DNA of 38,694 bases, taken from the NCBI RefSeq assembly GCF_030651745.1, contig NZ_JAUSCC010000063.1, forward strand, positions 1 to 38,694, written 5' to 3'. The position numbers were made by a program, and so were the translations under genes. The notes below the pieces were generated by a model that was given only the letters and a program-made list of their open reading frames with translations, had not been told where the DNA came from and did no database searches. This document shows, piece by piece, positions 17,396 through 27,061 of the stretch; position 1 is the stretch's first letter; every line of letters begins with the position of its first letter. The DNA is from Methylophaga sp. GTDB taxonomy: Bacteria > Pseudomonadota > Gammaproteobacteria > Nitrosococcales > Methylophagaceae.

Positions 17396-18741
17396 TGGCT
17401 AAAAATGCACTACGACACTATCAGTTAAACGAGGCGGTTGGGTTGCAAGAACACGATATCATGCTGGTAGAACAGAATTTTGCTGCATTGATGGAATTCA
17501 GCGACGCATTAGCGGAACGTTTTTATCAACGCTTGTTTACCGAATACCCTGAGATCATGCCGTTATTTAAATCGGTAACCATTGAGGGGCAGCATAAAAA
17601 GCTTTTGGCATCCATGGTGTTACTGATTCAGCATTTGCGTGATTCAGAAATGATTGAGGATTACCTGCAAGGTTTGGGAGCTCGTCATCAGCAGTACGGT
17701 GTTGAGGCATCTCATTATGAGGCGTTTATTGAAAACTGGTTGTCGGTAATTGCCGAATTTTCTGATCAAAAGTGGGATGAGCAATTACAGCAAGCCTGGC
17801 GGAATATACTTGAATATGTCGCTGAGTTGATGCAACGTCCAGTGCTTCAAGTCACTGAGAGCGGTGTTGAATATCAAACAAATAAAAACACTACACCAGA
17901 GTATGTACTTACATCATTAGCCGTTGCACAAACAGCCACCCCAATGCTGATAATCGATTCGACATTGGTGATCCGCTATCTTAATGCGGCCGCGGAAAGT
18001 CTGTTGACTGCTCATCAAACCGAACTTGAGCAGATGTTTCCCAATATAAACATCAACAGTTTGATTGGTTATCAAATGCAAAACGTCATGGACAAATTAC
18101 CCTTCTCTGGCGATTTGTTCAGCAATTTTGAACAACTACCACAAAGTTTTGATTTGCATAATGCGGTGATCGATCTGAGGTTAACCATTTCAGTTCTGTA
18201 TCAGCAAGATGAGGTAATGGGATTTTTGCTGGAATGTTATCCGCAGACTGCACCGCTGAATAATAAACCGCAAGCGGCGGCTGGTTCCGCGACCATCACT
18301 CCGTCTCCAAATGTTTTACCAGCACTTGAAAAAGCCTTATATGAAGTTCACTTGCACAATATCCATTTGACCAGCATGTTGCAGGAAATTGATGACGCGG
18401 TATTCGAAGCCAGTTTACTGGCATTAAATTGTTCTGTTGAAGCGGCAAAATTGGGTGAAGAAGCACGTCAGTTACGTGATTTTTCGATGGAAATTCGGGT
18501 ACTCAATCAACAGCTAAGTCAATTGCTGCAACCCTTAAAAATTCATTCTGGACAACAACAGCAACAACTCAAAAACAGTATTGAACTCGCCCAGCAATTG
18601 CAACGTGATTTGTTGCAGAATCAGCATTTACAAGAATCCCGAAGCTACTATTCCATCGAACAGATAAGCCAACAATTAATTCGACAAACAGAAGCTTTGA
18701 CTCAGCTTGCAAGTGTTATCAGCCAAAAGTCCTCACCGTGA
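17395..18741 (+). CDS. Soluble haem-globin/PAS sensor with degenerate MCP tip
   Basis: 448 residues with no membrane segment. Residues 18-150 form a globin with the flavohaemoglobin-type haem pocket: Tyr44 (ERFYQRLF) as B10, Gln66 as E7, His98 (ARHQQYGV) as the proximal ligand, and Tyr108. Residues 168-282 resemble a PAS domain (ATPMLIIDSTLVIRYLNAAA). Residues 311-380 resemble the receptor hairpin tip: LLALNCSVEAAKLGEEARQL parallels the canonical [20 protein letters not shown], but the second half of the motif is degenerate. A Gln-rich coiled coil ends the protein. I infer an oxygen- or NO-sensing cytoplasmic receptor for the neighbouring CheA/CheW. Confidence 0.82.
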   Translation: MAKNALRHYQLNEAVGLQEHDIMLVEQNFAALMEFSDALAERFYQRLFTEYPEIMPLFKSVTIEGQHKKLLASMVLLIQHLRDSEMIEDYLQGLGARHQQYGVEASHYEAFIENWLSVIAEFSDQKWDEQLQQAWRNILEYVAELMQRPVLQVTESGVEYQTNKNTTPEYVLTSLAVAQTATPMLIIDSTLVIRYLNAAAESLLTAHQTELEQMFPNININSLIGYQMQNVMDKLPFSGDLFSNFEQLPQSFDLHNAVIDLRLTISVLYQQDEVMGFLLECYPQTAPLNNKPQAAAGSATITPSPNVLPALEKALYEVHLHNIHLTSMLQEIDDAVFEASLLALNCSVEAAKLGEEARQLRDFSMEIRVLNQQLSQLLQPLKIHSGQQQQQLKNSIELAQQLQRDLLQNQHLQESRSYYSIEQISQQLIRQTEALTQLASVISQKSSP

Positions 18742-18752
18742 AAGCAGAAGTT

Positions 18753-18768
18753 TGGCACAGCCATTGCT
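18753..18768 (+). promoter_or_regulatory. Consensus-perfect sigma-54 promoter of fliK
   Basis: TGGCACAGCCATTGCT matches the -24/-12 consensus at every defined base, with GG (18754-18755) and GC (18766-18767) 10 bp apart. Transcription would start near 18779, about 45 bases before the fliK ATG. It would also serve the MCP gene downstream. Confidence 0.85.
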
Positions 18769-18823
18769 ATTCAATACTTAAACGGCCGTTTTTATGCGGC
18801 TCAACAGAGTTTAAGGAAATGAT

Positions 18824-20041
18824 ATGACCCAGTTGCTGAACCTTCCGGTAATTAATGCCCCCACCGGCAATAATGCTGATAAACCGGTTACCGCCACTAC
18901 AAACAGTAAGGATAATGAGGCTTTTGCATCTGAGTTAGACCGTCGCGTCAATGACACACAACCGCGTGGAAAGGATAAAACAGCCAAAGCGGATTCAACT
19001 CAGGAAGTGAAGACAGAAGATAAAGATAAAACGACCAAAGCGGAAAAAGCTGAAACGAAAGACGGCAAAAAGTTGCCGCCCGAAAAGTCTGATACCGACG
19101 CTGAAACAACGGATGGCGAGGCGGCAATAAAAATGACTGAACAAGCCAATCCACTACCGGTTTTATCCTTGGCAGATTCAAGTGAGACCGCTGTTGATAA
19201 AAAAATCTCTGATGTTGTTGCATCGGGCAACAAGACTGTCGTTCCTACTATTTCAACGGATACTGGCAAAGCGAATCAGACTGCTCAGGGACAAACAAAT
19301 ACTGCAGAGCTGTCGGCGACTTCAATTCGTGCGGACATCCTTCAGGCGTTGCAAAAACAAGGTACAGAGGGTGAATCTGTCGCGACAGAAAAATTCAAAT
19401 CAATGATGCAAAACGCGGGTAAAATTCCACAACAAAGCAATGTGGTCAGTGCAGAAGTGATTGCCTCAATGCGTCAGCTAGAGCCGCAAACGGAACGAAG
19501 CTCAGCCACAACATTGAGTAATCCTTTGGTGTTTTCAACAACAACGGGGACGGCCACACCACCCGTAGCAGCGGCCACTGTTGGCAGCCCGCCTGTCGCA
19601 TTGGATATTCAACCGCAATTGAATAATGCTGCCTGGGCTCGAGTAATGAGCAGTCGGGTAGTATGGATGGCGCGAGAAGGTGTGCAACAAGCTGAATTAA
19701 GACTGAATCCCGCCCATCTAGGGCCGGTAGAAGTTAGATTGAGCATGCAAAATGAACAGACAAGTGTCACTTTTATTGCTTCGAATGCGGCCGCAAGAGA
19801 TGCTTTAGAGCAGGCTCTGCCTCGCTTACGTGAAAGCTTTATCGAAAATGGTTTAGCACTCAATCATGCCGAAGTTAGTCATCAGGAGCAATCTTCACAA
19901 GGCTCTGAGCAAGATGAACAATTGGGTGAAGATAGTAATACAGCTCAAGTTATCGTTGAAGTGGACGATAATGATGATGAAAGTACACATTTATCAGACG
20001 TTTCAACAGATAATAGTGTTGGTGTCAGTGTATTTGCTTGA
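18824..20041 (+). CDS. fliK: Flagellar hook-length control protein FliK
   Basis: The ruler that sets hook length and switches export specificity. 405 residues. The N-terminal two thirds is a low-complexity, unfolded region rich in Lys, Asp, Thr and Glu (about 20-110) and then Ala/Thr/Gln. The conserved C-terminal domain (about 265-350) contains EGVQQAELRLNPAHLGPVEV and the substrate-switch region, followed by an acidic tail. AAGGAAATGAT precedes the ATG. Its normal companions fliLMNOPQR are not here; an MCP follows instead. Confidence 0.92.
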   Translation: MTQLLNLPVINAPTGNNADKPVTATTNSKDNEAFASELDRRVNDTQPRGKDKTAKADSTQEVKTEDKDKTTKAEKAETKDGKKLPPEKSDTDAETTDGEAAIKMTEQANPLPVLSLADSSETAVDKKISDVVASGNKTVVPTISTDTGKANQTAQGQTNTAELSATSIRADILQALQKQGTEGESVATEKFKSMMQNAGKIPQQSNVVSAEVIASMRQLEPQTERSSATTLSNPLVFSTTTGTATPPVAAATVGSPPVALDIQPQLNNAAWARVMSSRVVWMAREGVQQAELRLNPAHLGPVEVRLSMQNEQTSVTFIASNAAARDALEQALPRLRESFIENGLALNHAEVSHQEQSSQGSEQDEQLGEDSNTAQVIVEVDDNDDESTHLSDVSTDNSVGVSVFA

Positions 20042-20080
20042 TAATTATAATAATGATGGACTTAGATTGGAGAGTGCGGC

Positions 20081-21274
20081 GTGTTTAAGTTAGAGAATTA
20101 TTCGCTGAGAAAACGCATGTATATCGTAGCCGGGTTAGGCATTATCGCTTTGTTGCTGCTGGCTGGTTTGATGTTTTACATGGAGCTGAATGAATTCAGT
20201 TCGATGCAACAGCTTAAAGTCGTTGCTGGATTTGTTGTCATTGGTAGTATTTTTATCATGTTCATGGCCCACGTCATTGGGCGGTTTGGTGATAAACGGG
20301 CAACCACCCTAGTAAACGGTATCCAGAATATTAAAAAAGGTGATCTGACGCAAAAAATCGCCATCTCCGGCAAAAGTGATTTCAGCTGGATGGCATTTGA
20401 ACTGGACAGTGCCCGTAAAAATGTCGCCAATCTTGTACACACATTAATCGGTGGTGTGAGTCAGCTGAACACTGCGACACAAAATATGACGATTATCAGC
20501 AAGGAAACGGTGACTGGCGTATTAAAGCAACAGGAAGAAACCGATCAAGTGGCCACAGCCATGAACGAAATGACGGCTTCTGTTCAGGAAGTTGCACGAA
20601 CAGCGACCAATGCAGCCGAAGCAGCGCGCAATGCTGATAATGAAGCAAAAGCCGGTAAGCAGGTGGTATTGGAAACCATGCGCTCAATCGATACTTTAGC
20701 CAGCGAGGTTGAAAAAGCCGCCGTCACATTAAGTGAGCTTGAAGCGGATATCGGTAATATCGGTGCGATAGTTGATGTTATTCGCGGTATAACCGAACAA
20801 ACTAATTTATTGGCGCTGAATGCGGCCATTGAAGCTGCCCGTGCAGGTGAGCATGGTCGTGGCTTTGCGGTTGTTGCTGACGAAGTGCGTACCTTGGCCG
20901 CCAGAACGCAATCTTCAACTCACGAAATTGAAGAAATGGTGGAACGCTTGCAGCAAGGTGCCCGTGCTGCGGTGAAAGTGATGAATGAAAGCCGTGAAAG
21001 TGCCAAAACCAGTGTGCAAAAAGCGGCAAGTGCCGGTTCAGCACTTGATTCGATTACTGCGATGATCTCCACTATGGATGAAATGAGTACGCAGATCTCA
21101 AATGCAGCAAACGAACAAAGCTCAGTTGCCGAGGATATCAATCGCGGTATCGTGAATATCAGCCAGATCGCAGATCATACTGCAGATGGTGCCAGAGCGA
21201 CTTCCGAAGCAGTGGATACCTTGAGCAGTCTGTCAGCTCAATTGCAAGATGCTTCTTCCAAGTTCAAGGTTTAA
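20081..21274 (+). CDS. Membrane chemoreceptor (MCP) with almost no periplasmic domain
   Basis: 397 residues. Two membrane helices lie near 13-32 and 43-63, separated by only about 10 residues, so no periplasmic ligand pocket exists. A HAMP-like segment follows at about 64-120 (KKGDLTQKI), then a full cytoplasmic signalling domain with the conserved tip [20 protein letters not shown]. No CheR/CheB-binding pentapeptide ends the protein. The start is GTG at 20081, with GGAGA at 20069-20073. It probably responds to internal or membrane signals. It shares a transcript with fliK and is closed by the terminator at 21295. Confidence 0.92.
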   Translation: MFKLENYSLRKRMYIVAGLGIIALLLLAGLMFYMELNEFSSMQQLKVVAGFVVIGSIFIMFMAHVIGRFGDKRATTLVNGIQNIKKGDLTQKIAISGKSDFSWMAFELDSARKNVANLVHTLIGGVSQLNTATQNMTIISKETVTGVLKQQEETDQVATAMNEMTASVQEVARTATNAAEAARNADNEAKAGKQVVLETMRSIDTLASEVEKAAVTLSELEADIGNIGAIVDVIRGITEQTNLLALNAAIEAARAGEHGRGFAVVADEVRTLAARTQSSTHEIEEMVERLQQGARAAVKVMNESRESAKTSVQKAASAGSALDSITAMISTMDEMSTQISNAANEQSSVAEDINRGIVNISQIADHTADGARATSEAVDTLSSLSAQLQDASSKFKV

Positions 21275-21294
21275 CCGGACAAAATTGTGTAATC

Positions 21295-21322
21295 AAACCC
21301 GCTCATGTAGCGGGTTTTTTTT
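21295..21322 (+). terminator. Rho-independent terminator after the MCP gene
   Basis: AAACCCGCT (21295-21303) pairs with AGCGGGTTT (21309-21317) around CATGT, followed by a run of T to 21322. It ends the fliK-MCP transcript. The stop codon of the convergent pyrF lies inside the T-run. Confidence 0.9.
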
Positions 21323-22013
21323 AACGTAATTCGGTTTCAATCTCAATCAGCTTTTGCATCGGATCTGCCGCGCCAGTGATCGGGCGGCCTATAACAAGAT
21401 AATGACTACCCGCCTGAATGGCCTGAGCGGGTGTCATAATGCGATGTTGATCGCCTTTGGCGCTACCAGCAGGACGAATACCAGGAGTGACTAATTGAAA
21501 CTGGCTACCCAGTTCAGCTTTTAACATGGCGGTCTCATGTGCTGAACAAACCACACCGTCCAAACCATTATCAGCTGCCATCACGGCCAGTCTTAACACG
21601 GTTTCAGCAATGGTGCCCTGCAAGCCGATAGTCTCAAATGTCTCTTGATCCATGCTGGTGAGCAATGTGACACCAATTAGCAAGGGAGCATCATGATGAC
21701 TGCCAATCGCTTCACGTGCCGCAGACATCATTGCCGGGCCGCCCAAAGTGTGAACATTCATCATCCAAACACCAAGGTCGGCGGCTGCAGTACAGGCTTT
21801 GGCAACGGTATTTGGTATATCGTGATATTTCAAATCCAGAAAAATATCAAAACCTTTTTGCTGGAGATTTCTTACAATTTCCGGCCCGCTGATGGTAAAT
21901 AACTCTTTGCCGACTTTAAGCCGGCAACGTGTTGGATCTAATTGTTCCGCCATTGCGAGAGCGGCATTTGCATCGGAATAATCCAGTGCAACGATAATGT
22001 TTGATTGAGACAT
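21321..22013 (-). CDS. pyrF: Orotidine 5'-phosphate decarboxylase
   Basis: Converts OMP to UMP, the last step of de novo pyrimidine synthesis. From the ATG at 22013 it has 230 residues, normal for gammaproteobacteria. The catalytic motif [14 protein letters not shown] holds the Asp-Lys-Asp network. The phosphate-binding C-terminus has VTPGIRPAG and [14 protein letters not shown]. The frame is open six codons further upstream (TTG 22031, GTG 22025), but [11 protein letters not shown] is the usual family start. It is transcribed away from tgt. Confidence 0.95.
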   Translation of the reverse strand: MSQSNIIVALDYSDANAALAMAEQLDPTRCRLKVGKELFTISGPEIVRNLQQKGFDIFLDLKYHDIPNTVAKACTAAADLGVWMMNVHTLGGPAMMSAAREAIGSHHDAPLLIGVTLLTSMDQETFETIGLQGTIAETVLRLAVMAADNGLDGVVCSAHETAMLKAELGSQFQLVTPGIRPAGSAKGDQHRIMTPAQAIQAGSHYLVIGRPITGAADPMQKLIEIETELR

Positions 22014-22127
22014 GTGGGTTTCCACTAACAAAATTGAACGCTGATCCTACCTTAACTAATAGGGTTTTGCGTCTGAATTCACTGGAACGTCGGGGATAAT
22101 GCTATCCTGTGCGCCAATTTTTGATGA

Positions 22128-23243
<1,116 letters not shown>

Positions 23244-23317
23244 CGCAATTGGCTATCAGCCAGAAGTTGGCTGTGGCATAATCACTGTCTTTTATTTGTC
23301 AGTTTAGAGGAAACACG

Positions 23318-23650
23318 ATGGATTTTCTGATTTCACCTGCTTTTGCTGAAGCTGCGGCATCACAATCTGGCTCACCAGGCTTATTGGATTTCGCTTTTCC
23401 AATCATTTTGTTGGTTTTGTTTTATGTGATGTTGATTCGTCCTCAACAAAAACGTGCTAAAGCTCACCGCACCATGCAGCAAGCACTGGCCAAAGGTGAT
23501 GAAGTGGTTACCGATGGTGGTTTGATGGGAAAAATCAACGAGATCAACGACAATGCAATCAATCTACAAATCGCTGAAACGGTTGAAGTGAAAGTGCGTC
23601 GTGAATCAATCAGTTCAGTGCTTCCTAAAGGCACATTGAAAAAATTGTAA
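23318..23650 (+). CDS. yajC: Preprotein translocase subunit YajC
   Basis: Small inner-membrane partner of SecDF and YidC. 110 residues: a short N-terminal region, one membrane helix near 25-42 (FAFPIILLVLFYVMLIRPQQ) and a cytoplasmic domain with KGDEVVTDGGLMGKI and VEVKVRRESISSVLPKGTLKKL. AGAGGAAA precedes the ATG. It sits between tgt and secD, as in most gammaproteobacteria; a terminator-like hairpin separates it from secD. Confidence 0.95.
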   Translation: MDFLISPAFAEAAASQSGSPGLLDFAFPIILLVLFYVMLIRPQQKRAKAHRTMQQALAKGDEVVTDGGLMGKINEINDNAINLQIAETVEVKVRRESISSVLPKGTLKKL

Positions 23651-23658
23651 ATGAGAAG

Positions 23659-23682
23659 AGGCTGCCGGAGAGCAGCCTTTTT
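23659..23682 (+). terminator. Terminator-like hairpin between yajC and secD
   Basis: AGGCTGC (23659-23665) pairs with GCAGCCT (23672-23678) around CGGAGA and runs into five T residues. Because secD starts 18 bases later, it probably acts as partial termination or attenuation within the operon, lowering secDF relative to yajC. Confidence 0.75.
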
Positions 23683-23699
23683 GATATCTGGATCTTAAG

Positions 23700-25556
23700 A
23701 TGAACCGATACCCCCTCTGGAAAAACCTATTGGTCGTGGCAGTCATTGTCATTGCCATTATCTATGCCATGCCAAATCTTTTTGGCGATGATCCTGCGGT
23801 GCAGGTTTCCGCTAGCAGACAAAATACTGTTGATTTGCAACTTGCAAATGAAATTGAGTCAACATTGAAGCAAGCTGAAATTCCTTACAAAGGCGTTGTG
23901 CTTGAAGAAAATCGTTTATTGATTCGTTTTACGGATGCCAATGATCAACTTAAAGCTCGTGAACTTATTCAGCAAAGCCTGAGCGCAGATGATTATATTG
24001 TGGCATTGAATTTAGCGCCCAATACACCACAAATTTTGCGCTCGATGGGTGCCAAACCAATGAACCTTGGTTTGGATTTACGTGGTGGTGTGCATTTCCT
24101 GATGGAAGTGGACATGGACACAGTGTTGAAACAATCACTTGAAGGTTACGCCAGCGATATTCGAATTTTGCTTCGCGATAAGACGATTCGTTATACGCAG
24201 GTGAATGTGAATGGTGATGTCTTGACCTTCGGGTTTCGTGAAGAAGCCGATCGTGATGCAGCTATCCGTGAAATCAATCGTGAACATAACGAGATTACTG
24301 CTGTAGCAGATGAAAACGCTGACAGACCAACTGTGGCGATTCGATTAAGCGAAGCGACAGTGCGCGAAACGCAAAGTCTGGCTTTACAGCAAAACATCAC
24401 CACTTTACGTAATCGTATTAACGAACTGGGTGTTGCTGAGCCGACGGTTCAACAGCAGGGACAAGAACGGATTGTTGTTCAATTACCGGGGGTTCAGGAT
24501 ACGGCTCAAGCGAAAAAAATCCTAGGTGCGACGGCAACATTGGAATTTCGTTTAGTTGATTTTGAAAATGACGTTCAAGACGCTATAAATGGTCGAGTTC
24601 CAGCTAATTCCGAACTGTTCTACCATCGCGATGGCAGACCCTATCTGTTAAATAAACGCGTCATGTTGACTGGCGAACATGTTATCAATGCTGCTTCAAC
24701 CATTGATGGACAAACCGGCTCACCAGCAGTATCCGTAACATTGGATGGTAAGGGGGCCCGTATCTTCAGCAATATTACCCGCGACAATATCGGCAACCCG
24801 ATGGCAGTGGTATTTATTGAATCAAAAATTGAAACCCAGATTATCGATGGCGAAGAAGTCAGTGTAAGGCGTCAGCTACCTGAGATTATCAGTGTGGCGA
24901 CTATCCGTGATCAGTTGGGTAAGAAGTTCCAAATTACCGGTTTAGATGGCACCACCGAAGCACGTGATTTGGCATTGTTACTTCGAGCCGGTGCGTTGGC
25001 TGCACCAATCGATATCGTTGAAGAACGGACTGTCGGGCCGAGCCTTGGACAGGAAAACATCGATCAGGGCTTTGCGTCAGTAATGATTGGTTTTGCTCTG
25101 GTACTGGTGTTTATGATTATCTGGTATCGCGTGTTTGGGGCTGTAGCTAATTTGGCTCTTGCAGCTAACCTGGTATTGATTGTTGCTTTATTGTCGATGT
25201 TGCAAGCCACACTGACCATGCCTGGTATTGCCGGTATCGTTTTGACGGTGGGTATGGCGGTTGATGCCAACGTGCTTATTTTTGAACGTATTCGTGAAGA
25301 GTTGAGATCGGGCAACAGTCCACGTGCCAGTATTGATGCCGGTTATGCGAAGGCCTTCTCTACAATTGCCGATGCGAATATTACAACGCTGATTGCTGCA
25401 ATTGTACTGTTTGGCTTTGGCACCGGAACGATCAAAGGCTTTGCCGTTACGCTGACACTTGGCATCTTGACGTCAATGTTTACTGCTATTGTTGGCACTC
25501 GCATGGTTATTAACCTTATTTATGGTCGCCAACAACGACCTAAATTGTCTATTTAA
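23700..25556 (+). CDS. secD: Protein translocase subunit SecD
   Basis: With SecF uses the proton gradient to pull secreted proteins through SecYEG. 618 residues. An N-terminal membrane helix (about 8-26) is followed by a large periplasmic part with LGLDLRGGVHFLMEVD and the P1/head domains. Five further membrane helices lie at about 455-605, with GIAGIVLTVGMAVDANVLIFERIREEL, the family signature. secF follows after 14 bases. No strong ribosome binding site precedes the ATG. Confidence 0.97.
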   Translation: MNRYPLWKNLLVVAVIVIAIIYAMPNLFGDDPAVQVSASRQNTVDLQLANEIESTLKQAEIPYKGVVLEENRLLIRFTDANDQLKARELIQQSLSADDYIVALNLAPNTPQILRSMGAKPMNLGLDLRGGVHFLMEVDMDTVLKQSLEGYASDIRILLRDKTIRYTQVNVNGDVLTFGFREEADRDAAIREINREHNEITAVADENADRPTVAIRLSEATVRETQSLALQQNITTLRNRINELGVAEPTVQQQGQERIVVQLPGVQDTAQAKKILGATATLEFRLVDFENDVQDAINGRVPANSELFYHRDGRPYLLNKRVMLTGEHVINAASTIDGQTGSPAVSVTLDGKGARIFSNITRDNIGNPMAVVFIESKIETQIIDGEEVSVRRQLPEIISVATIRDQLGKKFQITGLDGTTEARDLALLLRAGALAAPIDIVEERTVGPSLGQENIDQGFASVMIGFALVLVFMIIWYRVFGAVANLALAANLVLIVALLSMLQATLTMPGIAGIVLTVGMAVDANVLIFERIREELRSGNSPRASIDAGYAKAFSTIADANITTLIAAIVLFGFGTGTIKGFAVTLTLGILTSMFTAIVGTRMVINLIYGRQQRPKLSI

Positions 25557-25570
25557 TTAAGGCTTGTGTC

Positions 25571-26521
25571 ATGCATTTATTGAGCAAAGAAACAAACATT
25601 AATTTCGTCGGAATTCGCAAGTACGCATTAGCGTTTTCGGCGATAATGCTACTGATATCGGTTTATTCAATCGTCACTAATAGTCTGAATTTTGGTATCG
25701 ACTTTACCGGTGGCACGATGATTGAAGTCGGCTATCCACAGCCTATCGATTTGGGTGAAATCCGAAGTACCTTGGAGCAAGGTGGTTTTGAAGATGCCTT
25801 GGTGCAGAATTTTGGTTCGTTAACTGAAGTATTGATCCGGCTTCCGGTCATTGAAACGGAAAACATGGCTGAAATCAGTAACCAGGTTGTAACTTTGTTA
25901 CAGTCAGAACAAACTGAAGCCATTGACGTTAGAAGGGTTGAATTCGTTGGACCACAAGTGGGTGAAGAGCTTGCTGAAGATGGTGGTCTGGCGATGGTCT
26001 ACGCCTTGATTGGTATTCTGATTTATGTGGCATTACGTTTTGAATATCGTTTTGCGATAGCATCGGTACTTGCTTTGATTCATGACGTGGTTATTACAGT
26101 CGGCTTTTTCTCCTTATTCCGTCTGGACTTTGATCTGACAGTTTTAGCTGCAATATTGGCGGTTATCGGTTATTCGCTTAATGACACCATCGTCGTATTC
26201 GACCGGATTCGTGAAAGCTTTCTGAAAATGCGCAAGGCCGAACCGTTGGAAGTCATCAATACTTCTATCAATGCAACATTAGGTCGGACCATCATGACAT
26301 CGATGACCACCTTGCTGGTTGTCTTGTCATTATTTATTTTTGGTGGTGAAGTTATCCATGCTTTTGCAACGGCGTTGATGATTGGGATTCTAGTGGGTAC
26401 TTATTCATCTATTTATGTTGCCGGTACGGCCGTATTGTTGATGGGAGTCACCAAAACTGATTTGATGCCGCCAGAGAAAGAGGGTGATGAAGAAGTTAAT
26501 CCTGATGGAAGTCAGGTGTGA
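25571..26521 (+). CDS. secF: Protein translocase subunit SecF
   Basis: Partner of SecD. 316 residues, six membrane helices. The first periplasmic motif is LNFGIDFTGGTMIEV. The C-terminal core contains VIGYSLNDTIVVFDRIRESF, the SecF counterpart of the SecD signature, and INATLGRTIMTSMTTLLVV. The acidic tail and stop run into the terminator stem at 26527. It completes the tgt-yajC-secD-secF group. Confidence 0.97.
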   Translation: MHLLSKETNINFVGIRKYALAFSAIMLLISVYSIVTNSLNFGIDFTGGTMIEVGYPQPIDLGEIRSTLEQGGFEDALVQNFGSLTEVLIRLPVIETENMAEISNQVVTLLQSEQTEAIDVRRVEFVGPQVGEELAEDGGLAMVYALIGILIYVALRFEYRFAIASVLALIHDVVITVGFFSLFRLDFDLTVLAAILAVIGYSLNDTIVVFDRIRESFLKMRKAEPLEVINTSINATLGRTIMTSMTTLLVVLSLFIFGGEVIHAFATALMIGILVGTYSSIYVAGTAVLLMGVTKTDLMPPEKEGDEEVNPDGSQV

Positions 26522-26526
26522 TGATT

Positions 26527-26551
26527 AAGGCCCGCGATGCGGGCCTTTTTT
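26527..26551 (+). terminator. Rho-independent terminator after secF
   Basis: AAGGCCCGC (26527-26535) pairs perfectly with GCGGGCCTT (26539-26547) around a GAT triloop, followed by T to 26551. The stop codon of the convergent small gene lies at its edge. Confidence 0.92.
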
Positions 26552-26786
26552 ATCGGTAGTGTTTGACTGGAATCGGTTCGACGCTATCAGCTCGATTGAG
26601 CCGGGCATTTTCTATCGACACCACATTATCTGGAGCCGGAGATTCGTCGCCATGTTGCGTTTCTACTTTTAAGATCCGTAAACCTTCATAGTTACTTTTA
26701 TAACTCATGAATGTGGCGAACTCCTCCAATCCTTGCCTGATTTGCCTTAGATCCAATTCCAATGCTTTATTTTTCATTAGATTCAC
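26550..26786 (-). CDS. Hypothetical 78-residue protein
   Basis: I do not recognise this protein. It is soluble, with no signal peptide or membrane helix. The first ~35 residues form a likely amphipathic helix with alternating charged and hydrophobic residues (ALELDLRQIRQGLEEFATFM). The rest is polar and probably loose, ending in KHYR. A start at ATG 26777 (MKNKALE) is as likely as the GTG at 26786. It is convergent with secF and divergent from the PQQ-associated pair, so it is probably transcribed alone. No functional inference is justified. Confidence 0.6.
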   Translation of the reverse strand: MNLMKNKALELDLRQIRQGLEEFATFMSYKSNYEGLRILKVETQHGDESPAPDNVVSIENARLNRADSVEPIPVKHYR

Positions 26787-27061
26787 TCTGTATTTAGTAA
26801 GACTTATAGCGGCCTTAATTGAGGATTCTTGAGTAGAAATAATGTTGTATGAGTATAAAAGTGGTTTATATCAACCATTTTTTATATTCGTACGAGTACT
26901 AGAGCGTTGTATAGTTGTTTAACGTATTGATATGTAAATAAAAAATAGTTTTTTGGTAACGCCGGTCAGGATAAATTCCTTAATTGTTAAGGATTTTTCT
27001 GATTATCAAAGTCATCTAAGTAAGTATCTTGGAGATGGTTTTGTAATGTAAGGAGAGATGA
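26787..27061. other. AT-rich intergenic region with an extended hairpin
   Basis: No gene is visible in this 275-base stretch between divergent genes. It is markedly AT-rich. TCCTTAA (26977-26983) and TTAAGGA (26987-26993) form a perfect stem around TTG, followed by five T residues. Flanking TCAG (26966-26969) and CTGA (26999-27002) extend the symmetry imperfectly. TGGTT/AACCA around TATATC near 26865-26880 is another inverted repeat. These could be operators or an attenuator for the downstream pair. No clear -35/-10 pair was found. Confidence 0.4.

Noticed and set aside
18785..18800. GCCG/CGGC stem after the globin gene as a terminator
   Set aside because: Only 4 bp with a long loop, and it lies downstream of the strong sigma-54 start of fliK.
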